Notes: generated by a model from the sequence alone, not told the origin. Shown: positions 43,108 to 52,765, counted from the stretch's first letter. The stretch is DNA of 64,000 nucleotides from Methylocystis sp. H62 (GCF_015709515.1 NZ_JADNQZ010000053.1:152124-216123); one strand, 5' to 3'. Made by a program: numbers and translations.

Positions 43108-44094
43108 GTGGCGGCACACACTCAACACGCAGAAGCGTTCTCGCGTGGCGCGCGCACGTTGCGCACGGCGCTGGGAGCCCAGATCGCCGAATGGCTCGAC
43201 GACGACAGCGTCGTCGAAATCATGCTCAATCCCGACGGGAGACTCTGGCTCGATCGGCTGACGAGCGGATTGGAAGATGCGGGCGCGCGCCTCTCGCCCG
43301 AAGACGGCGAGCGCATCATCCGGCTGGTCGCGCACCATGTCGGCGCCGAGGTTCACGCAGGCGCGCCGCGCGTCTAGGCGGAGCTGCCCGAGACAGGCGA
43401 GCGTTTCGAGGGATTGCTGCCGCCCGTCGTCGCGGCGCCGGCCTTCGCCATCCGCAAGCCGGCAGTCGCTGTTTTCGCACTTGATGATTACATCGCCGCC
43501 GGCGTCATGGGGCCGTGGCAGGCGGCGATCCTGCGCGCCGCTGTTGTCGAACGAAGCAATATTCTGGTCGCGGGCGGCACCTCGACCGGCAAGACGACGC
43601 TCGTCACCGCGTTGCTCGCGGAAGTCGCCAGGACGAATGATCGCGTTGTTCTGATCGAGGACACGCGCGAGCTGCAATGCGCCGCGCCGAACCTTTTGGC
43701 GCTGCGCACCAAGGAAGGCGTCGCGACCCTCTCCGAGCTTGTCCGCTCATCGCTGCGCCTGCGACCCGACCGCATTCCGATCGGCGAAGTGCGCGGCAGC
43801 GAAGCCCTCGATCTCCTTAAGGCGTGGGGAACCGGACATCCCGGCGGCGTCGGCACGATCCATGCCGGTTCCGCGCTCGGCGCGCTTCGCCGGCTCGAAC
43901 AGCTCATCCAGGAAGCCGTCGTCACTGTGCCGCGCGCGATGATCGCCGAGACGATCCAGATCATCGCTGTGCTGGCGGGTCGCGGCAACAGCCGCCGGCT
44001 CATCGAACTCGCCGCTGTTCAGGGCCTGACCGACTCCGGCGACTACGCGCTCGCCGACCTTACGCATCTCAAATTCGGAGACGATCATGAATAG
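43108..44094 (+). pseudogene. trbB: TrbB conjugation ATPase with in-frame amber codon
   Basis: A VirB11-type secretion ATPase of about 328 codons from a GTG at 43108, interrupted at codon 90 by TAG (43375-43377). Reading continues in the same frame with AELPETGERFEGLLPPVV, and the Walker A motif GGTSTGKTT, the Asp box IEDTRELQ, Walker B-type IPIGEVRGSEALDLL and the His box GTIHAGS are all intact. Homologues have Ser at the stop position, so a single change TCG to TAG explains it. Without amber suppression, or restart at the TTG at 43414, no full protein is made. All Trb systems need TrbB. Confidence 0.85.
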
Positions 44095-44410
44095 GATTTT
44101 TGTTCGCGAACGCTTTGGCGCCGCTGTTCTCATTATTGGCGTCGCCGTCCTCGCGACGCCAGCCTTCGCCGCCGGCTCCAACATGCCCTGGGAGCAGCCG
44201 CTCCAGCAGATCCTGCAATCGATCGAGGGCCCGGTCGCCAAGATCGTCGCGGTGATCATCATCATCACAACGGGCCTGACGCTCGCCTTCGGCGACACCT
44301 CGGGCGGATTTCGGCGGCTGGTGCAGATCGTCTTCGGTCTTTCCATCGCCTTCGCCGCATCGAGCTTCTTCCTCTCCTTCTTCTCCTTCGGCGGCGGAGC
44401 GCTGATCTGA
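44087..44410 (+). CDS. trbC: TrbC pilin precursor
   Basis: A 107-residue VirB2-type pilin. A signal peptide ending ATPAFA is followed by a short loop and two hydrophobic helices (VAKIVAVIIIITTGLTLAFG, LVQIVFGLSIAFAASSFFLS). It would be matured by TraF. The start overlaps the trbB stop by eight bases and the stop overlaps trbD by one. Confidence 0.93.
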   Translation: MNRIFVRERFGAAVLIIGVAVLATPAFAAGSNMPWEQPLQQILQSIEGPVAKIVAVIIIITTGLTLAFGDTSGGFRRLVQIVFGLSIAFAASSFFLSFFSFGGGALI

Positions 44411-44694
44411 TGGAGAACGCATCCATTCAAAATGGCGGCTCGGTCGCGGGCTTTCGCGTTCCCGTCCACCGCGCACTGACCGAACCGATCCTGCTCGGCG
44501 GCGCGCCGCGCGCCGTCGCCATTCTCAACGGCACACTCGCCGCGGCGCTCGGACTCGGTCTGCGTCTCTGGATCGCCGGACTCGCCTTCTGGGTCGTGGC
44601 GCAATTTGCCGCCGTCTGGGCGGCAAAGCGCGATCCCGATTTCGTCGAGGTCGTGCGCCGGCATCTTCGCTACCCAGCGCATCTTGGCGTTTGA
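44410..44694 (+). CDS. trbD: TrbD (VirB3-like) inner membrane protein
   Basis: A 94-residue protein with a polar N-terminus (VAGFRVPVHRALTEPILLGG) and one or two membrane segments (LAAALGLGLRLWIAGLAFWV), the VirB3 pattern. It is needed for pilus assembly. It sits 12 bases before trbE with GGAG between them. Confidence 0.92.
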   Translation: MENASIQNGGSVAGFRVPVHRALTEPILLGGAPRAVAILNGTLAAALGLGLRLWIAGLAFWVVAQFAAVWAAKRDPDFVEVVRRHLRYPAHLGV

Positions 44695-44706
44695 GGAGAG
44701 GCGTAG

Positions 44707-47142
44707 ATGCTGAACCTCGCCGAATATCGCAGGAAGCCGCAAAGTCTCGCCGATTTCCTGCCCTGGGCGGCCTTGGTCGCGCCGGGCGTCGTCTTGAATA
44801 AGGACGGCTCGTTCCAGCGGACCGCGCGCTTTCGCGGACCAGACCTCGATAGCGCGACGCAAGCGGAACTCATCGGCGCGACGGCGCGCTTGAACAACGC
44901 GCTGCGACGCCTCGGCTCCGGCTGGGCGATCTTCGTCGAGGCGCAGCGCAATCCCGCGCTGCATTATCCGGCGAGTGTCTTTCCCGATCCCGTCTCGGCG
45001 CTGGTCGACGAAGAGCGCAAGGCGCAGTTCGAAGAGGAAGGCGCGCATTTCGAGAGCGGCTATTTTCTCACGCTTGTCTATCTGCCGGCCGAGGACGACG
45101 CGGCGGGCGCCGAGAGCTGGCTCTATGAAGGGCGCGCCTCTGGCGACTCGTCACGCGCGACGCTCGCCAGTTTTGTCGACCGCACCGATCGCCTGTTGCA
45201 GCTGATCGAAGGCTTCGCGCCGGAATCCAAATGGCTCTCCGACGCCGAGACCCTGACCTATCTTCATTCCTGCGTCTCGACCAAACGTCACAATGTGCGC
45301 GTTCCCGAGACGCCGATGCATCTCGACGCGATCCTCGTCGACGAGCCGCTGACCGGCGGGTTGGAGCCGCGGCTCGGAAGTGCGCATCTGCGCACCCTCA
45401 CCATCATGGGCTTTCCCTCGGCGACCTATCCCGGCGTCCTCGACGAACTCAATCGGCTCGCCTTTCCCTATCGCTGGTCGACGCGGGCGCTCACCCTCGA
45501 CAAAAGCGACGCCACGAAAGTTCTGACCCGCATCCGCCGGCAATGGTTCGCCAAGCGCAAATCGATTCTATCGATCCTCAAGGAAGTGATGACCAATGAA
45601 GCCCCGGTGCTGCTCGACACCGACGCCCATAACAAGGCGTTAGATGCCGACGCAGCCCTGCAGGATCTCGGCTCCGATCTGATCGGCGAAGCCTATGTGA
45701 CGGCGACGCTGACCGTCTGGGACGATGATCCGCGCCTCGCCGACGAAAAGCTTCGTCTCGCCGAGAAGGTGATCCAGGGCCGCGACTTCACCTGCATGGG
45801 CGAGACTGTCAACGCCATCGAGGCATGGCTTGGCTCGCTTCCCGGACAAGTTTACGCCAATGTCCGCCAGCCGCCGGTCTCGACGCTGAACCTTGCCCAT
45901 ATGATTCCGCTCTCGGCGGTCTGGGCGGGTCCGCTGCAGGATGCGCATCTTCACGCGCCGCCGCTGTTCTTCGCACGCACGGAAGGATCGACGCCGTTTC
46001 GCTTCTCGCTCCATGTCGGCGATGTCGGCCATACGCTGATTGTCGGTCCGACCGGCGCTGGCAAGAGCGTGCTGCTGGCGCTGATGGCGCTACAGTTTCG
46101 CCGTTACGCAGATTCTCAAATTTTCATCTTCGATTTCGGCGGATCGGCGCGGGCCGCGACGCTCGCCATGGGCGGCGACTGGAACGATCTTGGCGGCGCG
46201 CTCAACGACGACGCCATCGATCCCGTCTCCCTGCAGCCGCTCGCGCGGATCGATGAGGTCGCGGAACGCGCCTGGGCGGCCGAATGGATCGCCGCAATCC
46301 TCGCCCGTGAAAATGTCAGCGTCACCCCGGAGGTCAGAGAACATCTCTGGACGGCGCTCGGCTCGCTTGCGTCGGCGCCGGCCCCTGAGCGCACGCTCAC
46401 CGGCCTTTCGGTCCTGTTACAGTCGAACGCCCTCAAGCGCGCGCTAAAACCTTTCTGCCTTGGCGGACCGCATGGACGGCTTCTTGATGCAGAGGCCGAA
46501 TTTCTTGGTTCCGCCGACATCCAGACTTTTGAAACCGAAGGCCTGATCGGCTCATCGGCAGCGCCCGCCGTTCTTGCCTACCTCTTTCATCGTATCGAAG
46601 GCCAACTCGATGGCTCGCCCAGCCTCATCATTATCGACGAAGGCTGGCTCGCCCTCGACGACAAGGGTTTTGCCGGCCAATTGCGCGAATGGCTAAAAAC
46701 GCTGCGCAAGAAGAACGCCTCCGTCGTCTTCGCCACCCAGTCGCTCGCCGATATCGAAACGAGCCCGATTGCGCCGGCGATCGTCGAGAGCTGCCCAACG
46801 CGGCTGTTCCTGCTCAATGAACGCGCCTTCGAGCCGCAGATCGCCGCCATCTATCGCCGCTTTGGCTTGAACGACCGCCAGATCGAGATCGTCGCACGGG
46901 CGACGCCAAAGCGCGACTATTACTGCCAGTCGCGCCGCGGCAACCGGCTGTTCGAACTTGGCCTTGGTCCGCTGGCGCTGTCGCTCTGCGCGGCGTCCTC
47001 GAAGACCGATCAAAAACTCATCTCCGGGCTCGTCGCCGAATATGGCCGGGACGGCTTTGCGCGCGCCTGGCTCGTCAGTCGCGGCCTCGTCTGGGCCGCC
47101 GATCTTCTCTCCCAGCAGAACGAACTGGAGGCCGCGTCATGA
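44707..47142 (+). CDS. trbE: TrbE (VirB4-like) ATPase
   Basis: An 811-residue ATPase powering the mating channel. The N-terminal CagE/TrbE domain starts MLNLAEYRRKPQSLADFLPWA. Walker A VGPTGAGKSVLLALMA lies around residue 445 and Walker B LIIIDEGWLALDD around 643, followed by ATQSLADIE. The length is normal and there is no lesion. The stop overlaps the trbJ start by four bases. Confidence 0.95.
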   Translation: MLNLAEYRRKPQSLADFLPWAALVAPGVVLNKDGSFQRTARFRGPDLDSATQAELIGATARLNNALRRLGSGWAIFVEAQRNPALHYPASVFPDPVSALVDEERKAQFEEEGAHFESGYFLTLVYLPAEDDAAGAESWLYEGRASGDSSRATLASFVDRTDRLLQLIEGFAPESKWLSDAETLTYLHSCVSTKRHNVRVPETPMHLDAILVDEPLTGGLEPRLGSAHLRTLTIMGFPSATYPGVLDELNRLAFPYRWSTRALTLDKSDATKVLTRIRRQWFAKRKSILSILKEVMTNEAPVLLDTDAHNKALDADAALQDLGSDLIGEAYVTATLTVWDDDPRLADEKLRLAEKVIQGRDFTCMGETVNAIEAWLGSLPGQVYANVRQPPVSTLNLAHMIPLSAVWAGPLQDAHLHAPPLFFARTEGSTPFRFSLHVGDVGHTLIVGPTGAGKSVLLALMALQFRRYADSQIFIFDFGGSARAATLAMGGDWNDLGGALNDDAIDPVSLQPLARIDEVAERAWAAEWIAAILARENVSVTPEVREHLWTALGSLASAPAPERTLTGLSVLLQSNALKRALKPFCLGGPHGRLLDAEAEFLGSADIQTFETEGLIGSSAAPAVLAYLFHRIEGQLDGSPSLIIIDEGWLALDDKGFAGQLREWLKTLRKKNASVVFATQSLADIETSPIAPAIVESCPTRLFLLNERAFEPQIAAIYRRFGLNDRQIEIVARATPKRDYYCQSRRGNRLFELGLGPLALSLCAASSKTDQKLISGLVAEYGRDGFARAWLVSRGLVWAADLLSQQNELEAAS

Positions 47143-47879
47143 ATCGCAGTCGTTTCCCAATCTCGGTAAGCAGCCTTGCCCTCGTTCTGGCGCTGTCCTT
47201 GGCGCCGCTTGACGCGAGCGATGCGCAGATCGTGTTCGACCCCACCAATTACGCGCAGAACGTCATGACGGCGGCGAATACGCTGCAGCAGATCAACAAT
47301 CAGATCACCAGCCTCCAGAACGAGGCGCGGATGATCGTGAATCAGGCGCGCAACCTCGCAAATCTTCCTTACTCGTCGCTGCAGACCATCCAGCAATCGA
47401 TCGCGCAAACGCAGCAGCTTCTGCATCAGGCTCAGCGCATCGCTTATGACGTCCAGCAGATCGATCAGGCTTTCTCGACGCATTATGGCGCGGCGAACGT
47501 TTCGGTGAGCAGCGCATCGCTCATCGATGGCGCCCGGCAGCGCTGGCAGAACTCTCTTTCCGGATTCCAGGACGCGCTGCGCGTTCAGGCCGGCATCGTG
47601 CAGGGCATCGAGACTGCCCGCTCCGAAGCAAGCGCGCTGATCTCTTCCAGCCAATCGGCCGTCGGCGCACTGCAGGCCTCGCAGGCCGGCAATCAGCTCC
47701 TGGCGCTGCAAAGCAAGCAGCTCGCCGACGTCACGGCTCTGCTCGCGTCCCAAGGCCGCGCTCAGTCTCTGGAGATGGCCCGCAGCGCCGAAGCGCAGGA
47801 ACAGGCGCGCGAACAGATGCGCCGCTTCATCGCGCCCGGACAGGGCTATCAGCCTGGCAATGTATCCATGTTCCGTTGA
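47139..47879 (+). CDS. trbJ: TrbJ (VirB5-like) periplasmic protein
   Basis: A 246-residue secreted protein with a signal peptide (SLALVLALSLAPLDASDAQ) and long Gln- and Asn-rich helices (FDPTNYAQNVMTAANTLQQI, then QNEARMIVNQARNLANLPY). VirB5-type proteins sit at the pilus tip and promote mating contact. Confidence 0.93.
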   Translation: MNRSRFPISVSSLALVLALSLAPLDASDAQIVFDPTNYAQNVMTAANTLQQINNQITSLQNEARMIVNQARNLANLPYSSLQTIQQSIAQTQQLLHQAQRIAYDVQQIDQAFSTHYGAANVSVSSASLIDGARQRWQNSLSGFQDALRVQAGIVQGIETARSEASALISSSQSAVGALQASQAGNQLLALQSKQLADVTALLASQGRAQSLEMARSAEAQEQAREQMRRFIAPGQGYQPGNVSMFR

Positions 47880-47894
47880 TTGAGGCGCGTCGAG

Positions 47895-48311
47895 ATGAAA
47901 ATCGAAGATTGGATCGCTCCCGAAAATATCGGCCTCATCGCGCTCGGCGTCGTGATCGGCGCCATCGCTCTTGTCGGCGTCGAGGCGGCCTGCGACGCCG
48001 ACGTGGCGGCGAGAGCGCAATCGTCGTCGAATTTGCTTACGGGCCAGCCAGTCGGAGCGCCTCGGATCGACGAAGAGCTGCTACGCTGCGCGACGCTCCC
48101 GATCGAACAGGCCGATGATCCCAAATGCCGCGCGCTTTGGGCCGAGCAGCGGCGAAAATTCTTCGGGCCGCCAGCCGAGCCCGCCGAAGAAGCCGCAAAG
48201 CCGCTCGACATGTTCCCCTCGGCGCCGCGCGCGCTCGAAAAGCCCGCGCCGACGATTGCGCCCAAAGCTTCGCCCGCGCCAAAGCCTTCGCGAATGCCCA
48301 AGAGCGAGTGA
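47895..48311 (+). CDS. TrbK-like putative entry exclusion protein
   Basis: A 138-residue protein with one N-terminal membrane segment (ENIGLIALGVVIGAIALVGV), the motif LRCATLPIEQADDPKCRALWAEQRRKFFG with two conserved cysteines, and a Pro-Ala-rich tail. This is the alternative TrbK form that in related ICEs lies between trbJ and trbL and is thought to block entry of a second copy. The ATG at 47895 follows GAGG. The protein is not similar to the short lipoprotein TrbK of RP4. Confidence 0.8.
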   Translation: MKIEDWIAPENIGLIALGVVIGAIALVGVEAACDADVAARAQSSSNLLTGQPVGAPRIDEELLRCATLPIEQADDPKCRALWAEQRRKFFGPPAEPAEEAAKPLDMFPSAPRALEKPAPTIAPKASPAPKPSRMPKSE

Positions 48312-48315
48312 CGTC

Positions 48316-49974
48316 ATGGGCGGGACCGGCGTCATCGATCGCTTTCTCGAGGTCTTCACCTCCTATATCGATTCCGGCTTCGGTCTCCTCGGCGGCGAGG
48401 TCGGCTTTCTGGCGTCGACGCTGGTCGTCATCGACATCGTTCTCGCCGCGCTGTTCTGGAGCCTCGCGCCGGACGAAGAAATCATCGCCCGTCTCGTCAA
48501 GAAAACGCTGTTCGTCGGCGTCTTCGCCTATCTCATCGGCAACTGGAACCATCTCGCCCGCATCGTCTTCGAGAGCTTTTCCGGCCTTGGCCTCAAAGCC
48601 GCCGGAAGCAATCTGGCTGCAGCCGATTTTCTGCGTCCCGGTCGCGTCGCGCAGGTCGGCATCGACGCCGGCCGGCCGATCCTTGAGGCAATCTCCGGCC
48701 TCATGCGCTATGTCTCGTTTTTTGAGAACTTCATCCAGATCGCCGTCCTGCTCTTCGCCTGGCTGATCGTTCTCCTCAGCTTCTTCATCCTCGCCATCCA
48801 GCTCTTCGTCACGCTAATCGAGTTCAAGCTGACGACGCTCGCCGGTTTCGTCCTCATCCCCTTCGGTCTCTTCGGCAAGACCGCTTTTCTTACCGAACGC
48901 GTGCTCGGCAATGTCGTCTCCTCCGGCGTCAAAGTGCTGGTTCTCGCCGTCATCATCGGCATCGGCTCGACGCTGTTTGCACAATTCACGCAAGGAGCCG
49001 GCGGCGCGCAGCCCACGATCGACGACGCCATGACATTGGTGCTCGCGGCGCTGACGCTTCTCGGCCTTGGCGTGTTTGGTTCCGGCATCGCCAATGGCAT
49101 TGTCTCCGGCGGCCCACAGCTTGGCGCCGGCGCTGCCGTTGGAACCGGTCTCATTGTCGCTGGCGGCGCGGCCGCTGGCTATGGCGCGGCGCGATACGCC
49201 GGCGCCGCCATCGCTTCGCTTGGCGGTAACCGCGACACCGCTGCCGCGACGATGATCCCGCCGGGGAGCGGACCGGGATCGCCGAGCGCGCCGCCGTCAA
49301 TGGGCGCCCCGCCTCCTTCCGGGCCAGCTGGCGGGCCGGGAGGAGGAATAGGCGCGGCGCGCGGGCAGTCCGCCGCTTCAACAAGCGGCGCAGCGTCAGC
49401 CGCAAGCGGCGGCGCCGATCCTTCGGTGACGCCAAACGCCTCAGCGGCTCCTGGCGGCGGCGAACCCGCTTGGGCAAAACGCTTGAAGCGCGCCCAGACC
49501 GTCAGTCACGGCCTCTCTCTCTCGCCGCTCATTCCATTCGCGCCGGCGACGCCCATGGCGCCGGCGCTTCCATCACTCTCTCCGAGGCGCGCTGATGTTC
49601 AAACGCTCTTCCGTTCGCTACGGGCGCACGCCCGAACCCGAAACGCCTTACCAGAGAGCGGCGCAGGTCTGGGACGAGCGCATCGGCTCGGCGCGCGTCC
49701 AGGCGAAGAACTGGCGACTTATCGCCTTTGGCAATCTCTTTCTTGCCGGCGGCCTCGCCGCCGCGCTCGTCTGGCAGGGCGCGCGTGGATCGATCGTTCC
49801 CTGGGTGGTGCAGATCGACAAGATCGGCGAAGCACAGGCGATCGCGCCGGCAATCGCCGACTACAAGCCAACCGACCCGCAGATCGCCTGGCATCTCGCG
49901 CGCTTCGTCGAGAATGTGCGCGCGATCCCATCCGACCCCATCATCGTCCGCCAGAACTGGCTGAAGGCGTATGA
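48316..49974 (+). CDS. trbL: TrbL (VirB6-like) channel protein with shifted C-terminus
   Basis: A polytopic inner membrane protein starting MGGTGVIDRFLEVFTSYIDSG, with six or more membrane segments in residues 20-300 and a Gly-Pro-Ala-Ser-rich tail. Near codon 400 the frame meets CTCTCTCTCT (49513-49522). Removing one CT gives AAHSIRAGDAHGAGASITL, then SEAR and a TGA at 49593-49595 that overlaps the trbF start by one base, the normal arrangement. As it stands, the frame runs 380 bases into trbF and adds about 130 aberrant, Arg-rich residues. The membrane part is intact; whether the altered tail is tolerated is unknown. Confidence 0.88.
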   Translation: MGGTGVIDRFLEVFTSYIDSGFGLLGGEVGFLASTLVVIDIVLAALFWSLAPDEEIIARLVKKTLFVGVFAYLIGNWNHLARIVFESFSGLGLKAAGSNLAAADFLRPGRVAQVGIDAGRPILEAISGLMRYVSFFENFIQIAVLLFAWLIVLLSFFILAIQLFVTLIEFKLTTLAGFVLIPFGLFGKTAFLTERVLGNVVSSGVKVLVLAVIIGIGSTLFAQFTQGAGGAQPTIDDAMTLVLAALTLLGLGVFGSGIANGIVSGGPQLGAGAAVGTGLIVAGGAAAGYGAARYAGAAIASLGGNRDTAAATMIPPGSGPGSPSAPPSMGAPPPSGPAGGPGGGIGAARGQSAASTSGAASAASGGADPSVTPNASAAPGGGEPAWAKRLKRAQTVSHGLSLSPLIPFAPATPMAPALPSLSPRRADVQTLFRSLRAHARTRNALPESGAGLGRAHRLGARPGEELATYRLWQSLSCRRPRRRARLAGRAWIDRSLGGADRQDRRSTGDRAGNRRLQANRPADRLASRALRRECARDPIRPHHRPPELAEGV

Positions 49975-50278
49975 TTTCGTCACCGACAAGGGCGCGCTGG
50001 CCTTAAACGATTACGCCCGCGTCAACGATCCCTTCGCCAAGATCGGACAGGTTCAGATCGCGATCGAGGTCGCCAGCGTCATTCGCGCCTCGGATGATTC
50101 CTTTCGCGTCGCCTGGACCGAGCGCCGTTATGAGAACGCCAGTCTCGCATCGACCGAGCGCTGGACCGCCATCCTCACCATTATCGTTCAGCCGCCGCGC
50201 GACGCCGAGCGCCTGCGCAAAAATCCGCTTGGCGTTTTCATCCACGCCGTCAACTGGTCGAAGGAACTCGGACAATGA
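49595..50278 (+). CDS. trbF: TrbF (VirB8-like) assembly protein
   Basis: A 227-residue bitopic membrane protein. One membrane segment (LIAFGNLFLAGGLAAALVWQG) is followed by the VirB8-type periplasmic domain (IVPWVVQIDKIGEAQAI, WTERRYENASLASTERW, NPLGVFIHAVNWSKEL). It nucleates the channel with TrbG and TrbI. The stop overlaps trbG by four bases. Confidence 0.95.
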   Translation: MFKRSSVRYGRTPEPETPYQRAAQVWDERIGSARVQAKNWRLIAFGNLFLAGGLAAALVWQGARGSIVPWVVQIDKIGEAQAIAPAIADYKPTDPQIAWHLARFVENVRAIPSDPIIVRQNWLKAYDFVTDKGALALNDYARVNDPFAKIGQVQIAIEVASVIRASDDSFRVAWTERRYENASLASTERWTAILTIIVQPPRDAERLRKNPLGVFIHAVNWSKELGQ

Positions 50279-51270
50279 CGCTGCTTTCGCTTCGTGCTTC
50301 GATCGTTCTGCTTCTCGGATCCACGGCGCTTGCCGGTTGCTCGACCTTCAAGCCGCCGGAGATCGCCTATGACGATCTTCCCGCTCCCGCCACTTTGCAG
50401 AGCGAGCCGCCGAACCCGGTGAGAATCGTCGAAATCCCCAAACTTCTGCCGCTGCCGGGCCAGCTCAAAATCTTGCCGCGCGGCAAGAGCGAACCTGATG
50501 AGCCGAGCGATCCGAAGATACGAGTCGAACAGGCCAACGCCGCCGCGCGGATCCAACCAAGGCGCGCCGGCTATATCAACGCCGTCCAGGTTTATCCGTT
50601 TTCCGACGGCGCGCTCTATCAAGTCTATGCTTCCCCGGGTGAGATCACCGACATCGCCCTGCAGGACGGCGAGCAGCTTGTCGGCTCCGGTCCCGTCGCC
50701 GCCGGCGACACGGTGCGCTGGATCATCGGCGATACCGAAAGCGGCGCAGGGAGCGCGCGAAAAACCCACATCATGGTCAAGCCGACGCGCGCCGATCTCA
50801 TGACCAATCTTGTCATCAACACGGATCGGCGCACCTATCATCTCGAACTGCGCTCGACCGAAAAAACCTATATGGCCTCCGTGTCCTGGCAATATCCGCA
50901 GGACGAACTCATCGCGCTGCGCCGTCAGAATGTCGCCGCCGAGGCTGCCGCGCCCATCGACGTCGGTCTCGACCTCTCAAGACTCAATTTTCGCTACGCG
51001 ATCGAGGGCGACGCCGCGCCCTGGCGCCCGCTGCGCGCCTTCGACGATGGCCGTAAGGTCTATGTGGAATTTCCGCGCGGGATCTCGCAGGGCGAGATGC
51101 CGCCGCTCTTTATCATCGGCGCCGCGGGCGACAGTCAGCTCGTCAATTACCGCGTGCGCGGCAATCACATGATCATCGATCGGCTGTTCGCCGCCGCGGA
51201 ACTGCGCTTTGGCGCCGACTCGCAGCAAGTCGTGCGCATCGTGCGCAGCGACGGGAGGCCGGCGATATGA
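50275..51270 (+). CDS. trbG: TrbG (VirB9-like) outer channel protein
   Basis: A 331-residue secreted protein with a lipoprotein signal (LLLGSTALAGC, Cys22) and the VirB9 domain in the second half: YQVYASPGEITDIALQDGE, HIMVKPTRADLMTNLVINTD and the C-terminal LRFGADSQQVVRIVR. It forms the outer core with TrbI. A lipobox in TrbG is not universal and suggests outer membrane anchoring. Confidence 0.94.
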   Translation: MTLLSLRASIVLLLGSTALAGCSTFKPPEIAYDDLPAPATLQSEPPNPVRIVEIPKLLPLPGQLKILPRGKSEPDEPSDPKIRVEQANAAARIQPRRAGYINAVQVYPFSDGALYQVYASPGEITDIALQDGEQLVGSGPVAAGDTVRWIIGDTESGAGSARKTHIMVKPTRADLMTNLVINTDRRTYHLELRSTEKTYMASVSWQYPQDELIALRRQNVAAEAAAPIDVGLDLSRLNFRYAIEGDAAPWRPLRAFDDGRKVYVEFPRGISQGEMPPLFIIGAAGDSQLVNYRVRGNHMIIDRLFAAAELRFGADSQQVVRIVRSDGRPAI

Positions 51271-52484
51271 GCGCGCCGGAGAACGAGAAGAGGCTCACTG
51301 AGGAATTGCGGCTTCGACCCGAGCGTCCGCCGGTGACGCGGCTCTCGCGGCGCGTGCTCATCGCGCTTTCCGGCGTCTCCGCCGCCGCCATTCTGGGGCT
51401 GACCGTCTTCGCCTTGCAGCAGCGTGGGCGCTCCGGCGCCGCGCCGGAGCTCTACAATACGGAAGCGAAGACGACCGCCGACGGCCTCACGGCGCTGCCG
51501 CGGGACTATACGGGCCTTCCCAAAAATGTGCCGAAACTCGGCCCGCCCCTACCTGGCGATCTCGGCCGTCCGATCCTCGCCGCGCAAGGACAAGCGCCGC
51601 AAACAAGTGTCGATCCAGAACAACAACGCATCGGTCAGGAGCGCGAAGCGGCGCGCACCGCGAAGCTCTTCGCATCGACGAATGTACATGAGCGTCTAAC
51701 GAACGCCCCTATTGCGCCTACGTCGCCACTGTCGGCAAACGCCTCTACATCGCCGGGCGTCGAATTCGGAGAACCGCCGCCGATCGATCCTGGCGCCATT
51801 CAAAATATGCAGGATCGCAAACTCGCTTTCGTCAACGCGCCCGCCGATCGCCGCACTGTGAGTTCCGATCGTCTCACGCAGCCCGCTTCTCGTTACGTGT
51901 TGCAGGCAGGCGCCGTTATTCCGGCGGCGCTCGTCACTGGCATTCGTTCCGACCTTCCCGGCCAGATCACCGCGCAGGTCACCGAGAACATCTATGACAG
52001 CCCAACCGGCCGCTTCCTCCTTATTCCGCAGGGCGCGAAGCTGATCGGCGTCTATGACTCGGGAATAGCCTTCGGCCAGTCCCGCGTGCTGCTCGTGTGG
52101 AATCGGCTCATCCTTCCGGACGGCCAATCCATCGTGCTGGAGCGCCTGCCCGGCGCCGACGCTGCCGGTTTTTCAGGGCTCGAAGATGAGGTCGATCATC
52201 ACTGGCTACGACTGGCGGGAGCTGCCGCGCTCTCCACCATTCTCGGCGTCGGCACGCAGCTTGGGACGACAGGCGAGGAGAATGCGCTCATCCAGGCGCT
52301 GCGCCGCGGCGGCGCCCAGAGCCTCAATCAAACCGGCCAACAAATCGTCGGACGCAATCTCAATATTCAGCCGACGCTGACCATCAGGCCGGGTTTTCCC
52401 GTGCGCGTCATCGTCACGCGCGATCTTGTGCTCGCGCCATACCGAGAGAGAGCAACCATCGCTGCGCAGCGGGATGATCCATGA
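51267..52484 (+). CDS. trbI: TrbI (VirB10-like) core protein
   Basis: A 405-residue protein with a cytoplasmic N-terminus, a single membrane helix (VLIALSGVSAAAILGLTVFAL), a Pro-rich linker and the VirB10 C-terminal domain (YVLQAGAVIPAALVTGIRSD, FLLIPQGAKLIGVYDSGI, GFPVRVIVTRDLVLAPY). It spans the envelope and couples energy to channel opening. The stop overlaps the DUF2274 gene by four bases. Confidence 0.95.
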   Translation: MSAPENEKRLTEELRLRPERPPVTRLSRRVLIALSGVSAAAILGLTVFALQQRGRSGAAPELYNTEAKTTADGLTALPRDYTGLPKNVPKLGPPLPGDLGRPILAAQGQAPQTSVDPEQQRIGQEREAARTAKLFASTNVHERLTNAPIAPTSPLSANASTSPGVEFGEPPPIDPGAIQNMQDRKLAFVNAPADRRTVSSDRLTQPASRYVLQAGAVIPAALVTGIRSDLPGQITAQVTENIYDSPTGRFLLIPQGAKLIGVYDSGIAFGQSRVLLVWNRLILPDGQSIVLERLPGADAAGFSGLEDEVDHHWLRLAGAAALSTILGVGTQLGTTGEENALIQALRRGGAQSLNQTGQQIVGRNLNIQPTLTIRPGFPVRVIVTRDLVLAPYRERATIAAQRDDP

Positions 52485-52765
52485 CCAAACTGAAACTCGC
52501 CGGGATCGATGACGACAAACCGGTGAAGCTCACCGTCACACTGTCAGCCGCGCTTCACCGAAATCTGGTCGCCTATGCGGAGATTCTCGCGAACGAAACG
52601 GGCAAGTCCGTCGAACCAGCCAAACTCATCGCGCCGATGGTTGAAAAATTTATCGCGAGCGATCGAGGCTTTGCGCAATCCCGCAATTCCACAAAGAAGC
52701 CCGCCGCGCCGACGCCGTCAAAATCGCCCTTCAGCCTTTCTTCGCCATCGTCCGCGCAAGGCTGA
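52481..52765 (+). CDS. DUF2274 family protein
   Basis: A 94-residue protein of the DUF2274 family, which regularly follows trbI in these ICEs. Its core VKLTVTLSAALHRNLVAYAEILANETGKSVEPAKLIAPMVEKFI recalls a ribbon-helix-helix regulator when read in two parts. It is the last gene of the trb operon and converges on the LysR gene with a 35-base overlap. Confidence 0.88.
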   Translation: MTKLKLAGIDDDKPVKLTVTLSAALHRNLVAYAEILANETGKSVEPAKLIAPMVEKFIASDRGFAQSRNSTKKPAAPTPSKSPFSLSSPSSAQG

